From: Bacillus sp. REN3
GTDB taxonomy: Bacteria > Bacillota > Bacilli > Bacillales > Cytobacillaceae
DNA length: 64,000 nt
Assembly: GCF_017912555.1 (NCBI RefSeq)
Contig: NZ_JAERSD010000017.1
Location: 1-64,000 of the forward strand
Reading direction: 5' to 3'
Of this stretch, positions 57,401 through 64,000 are shown one piece after another. The notes below the pieces were generated by a model that saw only the letters and a program-made list of their open reading frames with translations, was not told the origin of the DNA and did not search any database. Made by a program: the position numbers and the translations under genes. Within the stretch, counting starts at the first letter, position 1. Each line of letters opens with the position of its first letter.

Positions 57401-58810
57401 ATGGATAAAACCAAGGTCTTGGTCACTGTGGCTTCGTTGTTGCTGTTGCTGACGCTAGCAGCTAATGGAATCGGGAATCAGGAGAGTCGGCAGGAGAACG
57501 ACAGGATATCCGCTGTGAAGTCAAAAAATGGTGTTGTCTTTGATCACTCTGCCCAAAAAGCGCAAATGGTCAGGATCAACAACATCCAAAATGGCAAAGG
57601 AATCAAAAATCAGCTGGATACACAGCAGGAAATCACGCTGATCCGCCATAACAAAAGAGATACAAGCCATTACCACCACCATGAAGCTGCAGTCGATTTC
57701 ATAAGGGAGCCCGAAGCTGAAGAATTGGACCAAATCATGCGCGATATTAAAGGGAGAGTCATCAAAAAGCTGAACTCCATTTATATTTTCCACTCAGAAG
57801 CAATGGAAACACCTGATATGCTAAAATATTTCAACCAGAGGACAAATATTGAATACGCCGAGCCAAATTATATTTTAATCCAAAATGAGCTGAATGTGCC
57901 GAATGACGTCCTATACTTGGAAAATTACCAATGGAACCTGCCTCTGATTGGTACAGAGCAAGGTTGGAAAATCACCCGCGGAGTTGAGGATGTCACGATT
58001 GCAGTAATCGATACGGGTGTAGACCTAGAGCATCCTGACTTGAAAAACAGGATCATGAAAGGAATCAATGTCCTTGATGAAGCTGCCGGGCCAAATGATG
58101 ATAACGGCCATGGTACGCATGTGGCAGGAATCATAGCTTCTGAAACGAATAATCATGAAGGCGGAGCAGGAATGACTTGGTTCAATAAAATCATGCCAGT
58201 AAAGGCGATGGGTGCGGAAGGCTACGGCACGACATTCGACATTGCTAAAGGCATCATCTGGGCAGTCGACCACGGCGCTGATATCATTAACATGAGCCTT
58301 GGAAATTACCAGCCCTCCAGGGTACTTGAAGAGGCGGTTAAATATGCCTACGAAAAGGATGTCGTCATGGTTTCGGCAGCAGGCAATGACGGATCGGACC
58401 AGCCCACATTTCCTTCTTCCTATCCTGAAGTGTTGAGTGTTGCAGCCGTTGACTATGATGGAAAAAGAGCCAGCTTCTCCAACTTTGGAGACTATATCGA
58501 TATATCTGCTCCTGGTGTCTATATTCCGAGTACCTATTTCAAGGGGGAATATGCAGCGCTTTCGGGCACCTCCATGGCGGCGCCACATGTAGCAGGATTA
58601 GCGGCATTGCTAAAATCGGCAAATCCTGATTTATCTAATAAGCAAATCATGGATATCATACAGACTACAGCTGTCGATCTCGGGGCACAGGGCAAAGATA
58701 CAGACTATGGAAATGGGTTGATCGATGTCAATTCCGCTCTTCAGCATGCACAGCAGGAAACCAGCCAAAAAATGAAAAAGCCAGGCGGTCTATTCTGGCT
58801 GCTTCCATAA
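57401..58810 (+). CDS. Secreted subtilisin-family (S8) serine protease
   Basis: A 469-residue pre-pro-protease. A signal peptide (VLVTVASLLLLLTLAANGIG) is followed by an I9-like propeptide reaching about residue 165 (SIYIFHSEAMETPDML and EYAEPNYI). The mature catalytic domain carries Asp204 (VIDTGVDLEHPD), His240 (GHGTHVAGIIAS) and Ser391 (SGTSMAAPHVAGLAA), with the oxyanion Asn in SAAGNDGSD. It is a complete extracellular endopeptidase. ATG 57401 follows AAGGAG. A shared terminator separates it from the convergent helD gene. Confidence 0.95.
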   Translation: MDKTKVLVTVASLLLLLTLAANGIGNQESRQENDRISAVKSKNGVVFDHSAQKAQMVRINNIQNGKGIKNQLDTQQEITLIRHNKRDTSHYHHHEAAVDFIREPEAEELDQIMRDIKGRVIKKLNSIYIFHSEAMETPDMLKYFNQRTNIEYAEPNYILIQNELNVPNDVLYLENYQWNLPLIGTEQGWKITRGVEDVTIAVIDTGVDLEHPDLKNRIMKGINVLDEAAGPNDDNGHGTHVAGIIASETNNHEGGAGMTWFNKIMPVKAMGAEGYGTTFDIAKGIIWAVDHGADIINMSLGNYQPSRVLEEAVKYAYEKDVVMVSAAGNDGSDQPTFPSSYPEVLSVAAVDYDGKRASFSNFGDYIDISAPGVYIPSTYFKGEYAALSGTSMAAPHVAGLAALLKSANPDLSNKQIMDIIQTTAVDLGAQGKDTDYGNGLIDVNSALQHAQQETSQKMKKPGGLFWLLP

Positions 58811-58815
58811 TCAAA

Positions 58816-58846
58816 AAGAGCTCATCCTAAAAGGTGAGCTCTTACT
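58816..58846. terminator. Bidirectional terminator between the protease gene and helD
   Basis: AAGAGCTC (58816-58823) pairs with GAGCTCTT (58836-58843), with an inner A-T and CC/GG extension; A and T tracts flank it. Confidence 0.8.
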
Positions 58847-58847
58847 T

Positions 58848-61172
58848 TCACTCAATGATGAATGTGTCTTTTGATACTCCTTCAAGCAAAGGACTTCCCT
58901 TTCCAGGAGAAACGATCACCAATTCATGCATGGCGCGTGTGCAGGCTGTATAAAATAACTTCCTCTCCTCAGCCTTTGTATATTGGCTTGCATCATAAAT
59001 GATCACAGCATCGAATTCAATTCCTTTTGCAAGATAGGCAGGCACGATATTAATACCGCTTTCGAAAATCAATGTGCTTTTTTCAATCAGTCTTGCATCA
59101 TGGAAATTCTTCAGTGAGACAAAAGCCGCTTTGCTTTCTTTAGCTGTTTTCGTGATCACTGCAATATTTTTATGTCCAGCTGATCGGAGTCTTTCGATTA
59201 AATCGTTTGTTTTCTCTAATATTGCTTTTGCTGTTTCCAATTGAACAATGACGGGTTGGGGGCCATTCCTATTAAAGGGCTCAATCAGATTGCCGTCATC
59301 AATGAGCTGACAGGTGAACTCAACAATCTGTCTCGTAGACCGGTATGTCTTTGTGAGGTTAATGATCTCCCTCTTGCCAAAATCCAATTCAGCTTCTGTA
59401 AGGGCAGAGGGCGCTGACGTAGGTCCTGAATAAATAGCCTGGTTGAGATCGCCAAGCAATGTCATCTTGCTGTATGGGAACATCATTTTGATAAAAGCAA
59501 ACTGAAACGGAGTATAATCCTGAGCTTCATCGATGAATACATGGCGAATGGAAGGATTGGATTTCCTGCCTTCAATCAAGTCCTGAAGATAGAGGAACGG
59601 TGTCGCATCCTCATGCGCAATGTAGTTCGCCTTCAATTTCTTGATTGTCCTTTCTTTTTCAATCTCCCAATACTCAGGAAGGTTTGCCTGTTCCTGTTCT
59701 TCCATGAAAAAGTTGATATAGATGTTTTTGATATCAATAAATTCAAGTTTATTTACTCTAATGAAAAGACGTTTGAAGTGCTTGTTTACAATCATTTTTG
59801 CCAGCCACTTCTGTTCTCTTTCAAAGTCGTTGAATGTTTCATCAGCGTTGTTTTGTTTATTCTGGCTATGCTTGTAGGCCTCTAAATAATCCTCTTTTTC
59901 AAGGTATTGCACTTCCTTCTCAACCCATTCGCTTGATTGCTCATTCCTTGCGATCTTCTTCAGTTCTTTAAGAAGCCATTCCTTCACGAGCTGGATCCTG
60001 TTTGGCATCGAAATGTTCGGATCCAATGAACTGTAATAATCATTGATATTCTCTTTTGAAACGATGACCCGCTTTCTGAACACTATGTTTTTGAACAAAA
60101 GGCCTCCGGATGAGATTTTATTCGAAAAGCTGTCAATCAAACTTTTGAAATCAAGGCTCGATTTGAATCGAATGGCTTCCTTCCTTTGAAGTAAATTGAC
60201 ATCTTTTTCTGCCTCCAATAGATACTCCATCTGTTCAAATGGGCTCTCTACTTGATATCGAGGGCCAAACCTTGTTTCAAGGTATTCCTGGAAAGTGGCC
60301 TGCTGCATGTTTTCCTCCCCCAGTTCGGGAAGTACCGTAGCTACATAGCTGTTGAACAAAGGGTTTGGCGAGAATAGCATGATGTTTTCTGATTTGATGA
60401 TGTTCCGGTAGTGATAAAGCAAATAGGCGACCCTTTGCATAGCAGCGGAAGTTTTTCCGCTTCCTGCTACGCCCTGGACGACGAGAAGGTCGCTCGTATC
60501 ATTGCGGATAATCTGGTTCTGTTCCCTTTGGATCGTGGCGACGATGGCCTTCATTTGCGTATCTGCATTGTTTCCCAGCACTTCCTGGAGCATTTCGTCA
60601 CCGATGGTCACGCCAGTATCAAACATCGCTTTTATTTTTCCGGCACGAATGACAAACTGGCGCTTTAACTCCATATTCCCAGTGATTGTTTCAGCGGTGG
60701 TTTTATATTGTGCAGGACCTGGAGAATAATCATAATATAATCCTGAAATTGGCGCCCTCCAATCATAAACCAGGAAGTTCTCTTCCTTTTCATCCATCAG
60801 TGAGGAAATGCCAAGATAAATTTGTTCTGTAGTTCTTTCCCCGTCCTCAACAAAGTCAATTCGCCCGAAATAAGGGGAGAACCGGAGTTTTGATAAAGTC
60901 TTCAATTGTTTGATCATTTGTGACTGGGAGCGTTCCCGCTCGGAAAGAAGGGCTGCTTGCTGTTTTATGCTTGTAAATGTTTCAGCGGCATCATCAGCTT
61001 CATCGAAATTGATGGTTACATCCTCCCAGAATGTCTTTCTGATCTTAAGTGCATCCGAACCTACCTTGCTGGAGGATTTTTTCCACTTATCAGCTTTTTT
61101 ATCAACTTCGCGAATGACTGAATCGACCCGTGCTTGTTCCAGCTTTAAGTTTTTCTGCTGTATTTCGTTCAT
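58848..61172 (-). CDS. helD: HelD, RNA polymerase recycling ATPase
   Basis: A 774-residue UvrD/Rep-like ATPase that in B. subtilis binds RNA polymerase and removes it from DNA. The N-terminal helical arm (residues 1-95, KLEQARVDSVIREVDKKADK) inserts into the polymerase secondary channel. Walker A, GVAGSGKTSAAMQR, is at 234-247, the Walker B region HVFIDEAQDYTPFQ near 550, and KTYRSTRQIVEF and the VIIYDASQYTKAEERKLFY block near the C-terminus. ATG 61172 follows GGGAGTG. Monocistronic. Some relatives give rifampicin resistance, but this is the classical type rather than HelR. Confidence 0.93.
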   Translation of the reverse strand: MNEIQQKNLKLEQARVDSVIREVDKKADKWKKSSSKVGSDALKIRKTFWEDVTINFDEADDAAETFTSIKQQAALLSERERSQSQMIKQLKTLSKLRFSPYFGRIDFVEDGERTTEQIYLGISSLMDEKEENFLVYDWRAPISGLYYDYSPGPAQYKTTAETITGNMELKRQFVIRAGKIKAMFDTGVTIGDEMLQEVLGNNADTQMKAIVATIQREQNQIIRNDTSDLLVVQGVAGSGKTSAAMQRVAYLLYHYRNIIKSENIMLFSPNPLFNSYVATVLPELGEENMQQATFQEYLETRFGPRYQVESPFEQMEYLLEAEKDVNLLQRKEAIRFKSSLDFKSLIDSFSNKISSGGLLFKNIVFRKRVIVSKENINDYYSSLDPNISMPNRIQLVKEWLLKELKKIARNEQSSEWVEKEVQYLEKEDYLEAYKHSQNKQNNADETFNDFEREQKWLAKMIVNKHFKRLFIRVNKLEFIDIKNIYINFFMEEQEQANLPEYWEIEKERTIKKLKANYIAHEDATPFLYLQDLIEGRKSNPSIRHVFIDEAQDYTPFQFAFIKMMFPYSKMTLLGDLNQAIYSGPTSAPSALTEAELDFGKREIINLTKTYRSTRQIVEFTCQLIDDGNLIEPFNRNGPQPVIVQLETAKAILEKTNDLIERLRSAGHKNIAVITKTAKESKAAFVSLKNFHDARLIEKSTLIFESGINIVPAYLAKGIEFDAVIIYDASQYTKAEERKLFYTACTRAMHELVIVSPGKGSPLLEGVSKDTFIIE

Positions 61173-61206
61173 GAAATCACTCCCGGTCAGAGATAATATG
61201 TTTTTC

Positions 61207-61356
61207 TTGACTTTTACATTTCCGTGTGATAATGTTAATATAGGTTTTTCTGTACATATTTATGATTATAAAAAATCGAGCATCTATCATTTTACTATGG
61301 ATAGGTTTTTTTTTCAATGAATATATGACACTAATCACCCATTGGGGTGGTTTTTT
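61207..61356 (+). ncRNA. Candidate small RNA divergent from helD
   Basis: TTGACT (61207-61212), a 17-bp spacer and TAATGT (61230-61235) form a promoter on the plus strand. About 100 bp later, AATCACCC (61333-61340) with GGGTGGTT (61345-61352) and a T run make an intrinsic terminator. No convincing protein frame lies between. The predicted transcript would be about 115 nt. A short peptide (ATG 61262) without a ribosome site is the alternative. Confidence 0.35.
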
Positions 61357-61419
61357 CTTGATTCCTTTCCTTCTTCCTGTTCAAATTTTAAACATCATCC
61401 GCAATTTCTCAAAGAACAG

Positions 61420-61466
61420 TTTGAAAAAAGCCGCATGCTGTCGTGGCAAATGCGGCTTTTTTCAAA
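61420..61466. terminator. Terminator of the glycerate kinase operon
   Basis: TTTGAAAAAAGCCGCAT (61420-61436) and ATGCGGCTTTTTTCAAA (61450-61466) form a perfect 17-bp stem. It lies right at the stop codon of the minus-strand gene. Confidence 0.9.
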
Positions 61467-62603
61467 TCAACTTAGCCCGAATTTAATTAATTCGGCAATA
61501 TTCCGTGATAGGCGTTCGATGAACTCCCCGGCCCTCGCAAAAGCCTCTTCAGAAGTTACAATTCCTGGGAGGATGCTGAATACTGCATCGATGCCATGAT
61601 CATGGACAACATTGCTGTCAGCAGCAACATTGCCAGCGATGGCAATAACGAAAGCTCCGTGCCGTTTTGCTGCCTTAGCAACGCCGATGGGTGTCTTACC
61701 AAAAATTGTCTGTCCGTCGATTTTTCCTTCTCCTGTAATGACAATATCGGCATCCTTTAATTGCTCTTCAAGATTTGTCGCCGAAATGACAATATCTACA
61801 CCCGTTTTCAATTCTGCCGACAGGAAAGCCATCAAGCCTGCTCCAAGCCCCCCAGCGGCACCTGCCCCTGCTATATTCTCGATATCCTTTGCAAGGTCTC
61901 TCAAGATGATTTTTGAAAAATGAAGCAGATTTTGATCCAATTGTTTTATTGACTCAGTGGTCGCTCCTTTTTGCGGCCCAAAGATGGCTGAAGCTCCTCT
62001 TGGCCCTGTAAGCGGATTGTCGACATCACATGCGACTTCAATTTTGATTTCAGCCAGCCGATGGTCCAGTCCGCTCACATCGATTTTCGCTAATCTGTCT
62101 AACTGGCCGCCTCCCTCTCCGATTTCATTCCCATTCTTGTCAATCAGCCTCGCCCCAAGTGCCATAGCCATCCCTGAACCGCCATCATTTGTTGCACTTC
62201 CGCCTATTCCTATGATCATGTGCCTGACACCGTAATCAAGCGCGGCAGCAATCAGTTCTCCAGTTCCCCGTGTCGTCGTAATCAACGGATTTCTTTTTTC
62301 TGCTGTGACGAGGTGTAGACCTGAAGCGGCAGCCATCTCAATCACTGCAGTTTGTTGGTCCCCTGACAGCCCGAAGAAAGCCTCCACAGGGTGGCCAAGC
62401 GGGCCGGTTACAGTCACGGGGATGAGGGTCCCGCCTGTAGCGTCGACCAATGACTGCACAGTCCCTTCGCCTCCGTCAGCCATAGGGATTTTAAAAATGG
62501 CAGCATCCGGAATGGTGTTTCTTATACCCTTTTCAATAGCATTGGCCGCCTGAAGGGCAGTCAGGCTTTCTTTGAAAGAATCAGGGGCAATAACAATTTT
62601 CAT
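61467..62603 (-). CDS. Glycerate kinase (GlxK/GarK type)
   Basis: A 378-residue glycerate 2-kinase-type enzyme that phosphorylates D-glycerate with ATP so it can enter glycolysis. IAPDSFKESLTALQAANAI opens the protein; IPMADGGEGTVQSLVDATGG is near 42-61, GIGGSATNDGGSGMAMALGA near 135-154, and VITGEGKIDGQTIFGKTPIG near 288-307. ATG 62603 follows AAAGGAGAG. It lies 18 bp downstream of a GntP-family permease gene, and the pair forms a glycerate-uptake operon. Confidence 0.93.
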   Translation of the reverse strand: MKIVIAPDSFKESLTALQAANAIEKGIRNTIPDAAIFKIPMADGGEGTVQSLVDATGGTLIPVTVTGPLGHPVEAFFGLSGDQQTAVIEMAAASGLHLVTAEKRNPLITTTRGTGELIAAALDYGVRHMIIGIGGSATNDGGSGMAMALGARLIDKNGNEIGEGGGQLDRLAKIDVSGLDHRLAEIKIEVACDVDNPLTGPRGASAIFGPQKGATTESIKQLDQNLLHFSKIILRDLAKDIENIAGAGAAGGLGAGLMAFLSAELKTGVDIVISATNLEEQLKDADIVITGEGKIDGQTIFGKTPIGVAKAAKRHGAFVIAIAGNVAADSNVVHDHGIDAVFSILPGIVTSEEAFARAGEFIERLSRNIAELIKFGLS

Positions 62604-62621
62604 TTCAAGCTCTCCTTTCTA

Positions 62622-63887
62622 TCAAAAGAATTTGAAGATTCCAAAGAGCAATGTTGAGACGATTGCCAGTGTTATGCCTACAGTTGTTTCATAAGGAATA
62701 AGCTTCAGCCGTTCCTTGATTTCCATATTGACGCTTCCGCCAGTAGCGTGGAAGAAGCTGCCGTGGGGCAAGTGATCGAGGACAGTCGCGCCAGCATGGA
62801 CCATAGCGGCTCCTGCGAACGCAGACACACCCATTTCCAAAATCGTACTGCCGAACACCTGTGAAGCAACTGCAGTGCCGGCGGTTGTTGAAGCTGTGGC
62901 TGCTGACATGAAAATGCCTGATGCCGGTGCCAATACGAAAGCTGGAAGACCGAGTGCTTCAAGACTTTTGATGATGACATCCTTCAATCCCGAATTTGCG
63001 ATGATTCCAGCTAGCGTCCCTGTACCAAGGAGCATAATTGCTACACCCGACATTTTTCCTAAGCCAGAGATGGCATATTCGTTGATGTGCCTGATGCTGC
63101 CCATTGCCAGCGCTCCAGCAATACCTCCTGCAGGAAGAGCGACCATCGGATCGATGCTGATATCGAACAATGGCCGAAGGGCAAGTAAAATAATGGTCAC
63201 CAGAGGGGCGACAAGAGCGGGGAGGATAGATGGGGCCTGGCCGCTCACAGCTGTTTCGCTCTCTTCGGCGGTAACTTTCACACCTTTTTGCACCAGGGTT
63301 CTTGCAAGGAAATATGTAACGGAAAGTCCGAAAATAGCCGGAATCATCCCTGCTGCCATTACAGAGGTCAATGGGATCTGGAAAGCGTCTGCAGCAGCAA
63401 TCGCGTTAGGATTTGGCGACATAATGTTTCCGGTTTTCCCTCCTCCAATCATTGCCAGCAATATAGCGGTTTTCGAAATTCCTGCTTTACTTGCAATCGC
63501 CAATGCGATTGGCGATACAGTAATGACAGCAACATCGATGAAAACCCCTGCTGTCGTCAGAATCATCGTCGCAATCGCTAGGGCAAGTAAAGCCCTTGTT
63601 TCTCCGACTTTTTTCACTATTTTTTCAGCGATGACCGCCGCCGCTCCCGATTCAATCAGGACACCAGCAAGCACACCAGCTGCAAGAATCCTCATGACAG
63701 CAGGGATGATGCTTTTGGCTCCTTCCATCATTAAAGTGACGGTGCCTGTAAGGTCTGCTCCCCCTGCCAGGCCGCCGATCAGTGCCCCAGCAATCATTCC
63801 ATAGGCTGGCGACACTTTCTTCAATATAAGAAAAATAGCAACCACCAGGGCAATGATTGCGCCAAGAGCATTAACTTGGATATCCAT
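62622..63887 (-). CDS. GntP-family permease, probable glycerate/gluconate importer
   Basis: A 421-residue membrane protein with about 12 helices. Typical segments are SPAYGMIAGALIGGLAGG near 27-44, VAVITVSPIALAIASKAG near 120-137, and GGGKTGNIMSPNPNAIAAAD near 145-165. GntP proteins import gluconate-type sugar acids; the downstream glycerate kinase makes glycerate the likeliest substrate here. ATG 63887 follows GGGAG at good spacing, in preference to the frame start at 63902. A cre-like site lies 35 bp upstream. Confidence 0.9.
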   Translation of the reverse strand: MDIQVNALGAIIALVVAIFLILKKVSPAYGMIAGALIGGLAGGADLTGTVTLMMEGAKSIIPAVMRILAAGVLAGVLIESGAAAVIAEKIVKKVGETRALLALAIATMILTTAGVFIDVAVITVSPIALAIASKAGISKTAILLAMIGGGKTGNIMSPNPNAIAAADAFQIPLTSVMAAGMIPAIFGLSVTYFLARTLVQKGVKVTAEESETAVSGQAPSILPALVAPLVTIILLALRPLFDISIDPMVALPAGGIAGALAMGSIRHINEYAISGLGKMSGVAIMLLGTGTLAGIIANSGLKDVIIKSLEALGLPAFVLAPASGIFMSAATASTTAGTAVASQVFGSTILEMGVSAFAGAAMVHAGATVLDHLPHGSFFHATGGSVNMEIKERLKLIPYETTVGITLAIVSTLLFGIFKFF

Positions 63888-63921
63888 GCGAATCGCTCCC
63901 ATTCAAGTATCGTACATCCAG

Positions 63922-63935
63922 TGTAAACGCTATCT
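63922..63935. promoter_or_regulatory. cre site (CcpA operator) upstream of the GntP/glycerate kinase operon
   Basis: TGTAAACGCTATCT fits the cre consensus TGWAARCGYTWNCW at every position. It lies in the promoter region of the minus-strand operon, so carbon catabolite repression by CcpA is expected. The remainder to the window end (63936-64000) has no recognisable feature. Confidence 0.65.
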
Positions 63936-64000
63936 AGAAGATTTTCATGATTCAAACTTACGAAAAAAGCCAGAAACAGGCCACCATCTTTTATGCGTTT

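Noticed and set aside
62875-63804. A 309-codon open frame on the plus strand
   Set aside because: It is antisense to the GntP permease gene, has Ala/Pro-rich low-complexity composition, and has no ribosome site; it mirrors the codon bias of the real gene.

Overview
The window reads as a chromosomal segment of a low-to-mid GC Gram-positive of the family Bacillaceae (a Bacillus/Mesobacillus-type organism). Support for this comes from strong AGGAGG-type ribosome binding sites, frequent TTG/GTG starts, many classic intrinsic terminators, a ccpN-ppsR-ppdK unit, a hutPHUIG operon with a HutP attenuator, the parE-parC pair, HelD, and small Bacillus-type families (DUF1657, DUF1292, DUF3219, YbxH/DUF5370-like). 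I see no rRNA, tRNA, CRISPR array, intact transposase or prophage.

Layout. 1-6.6 kb: the end of an unrecognised gene, a SatD-like/DUF3307 pair, an atypical photolyase, a DMT exporter facing its likely MocR regulator, and exoA. 6.7-13.5 kb: the gluconeogenesis switch ccpN-ppsR-ppdK, then a phasin-like/UbiB-like pair. 13.5-22.7 kb: glutaminase, two unknown proteins and the histidine utilisation operon. 22.7-38 kb: metabolic and accessory genes, including two luciferase-like monooxygenases, a small XRE repressor with a two-palindrome operator and a 4-TM partner, a frameshifted amidinohydrolase gene, an AGCS amino-acid symporter, a CapV-like patatin, methyltransferases, a GH18 glycosidase, an alpha/beta hydrolase, a YebC-family regulator and an MscS channel. 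38-44.7 kb: a group resembling the ykoP/ykoQ neighbourhood, with a diacylglycerol glucosyltransferase-like enzyme, DUF1657, YkoP-like, and three unrelated phosphoesterases. 44.9-46.5 kb: a Met-rich multicopper oxidase.

47.3-49.0 kb is an A+T-rich island carrying adjacent vgb-like and vat-like genes, i.e. inactivation of streptogramin B and streptogramin A in one transcription unit. In front of it is a leader with a 10-codon upstream ORF overlapping an intrinsic terminator, which looks like drug-sensing ribosome-mediated attenuation. This and the XRE operator are the most interesting signals in the window.

49.6-64 kb: a bacterial stay-green homologue, a secreted protein, a second AGCS symporter, topoisomerase IV (parC, parE), a subtilisin-family protease, HelD, and a glycerate kinase/GntP permease operon with a perfect cre-consensus sequence upstream.

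How the parts fit. Carbon and nitrogen flow is a recurrent theme: glutaminase and the hut pathway both yield glutamate, AGCS symporters import amino acids, CcpN/PpsR/PpdK control the pyruvate-PEP step, and glycerate use appears under CcpA control.
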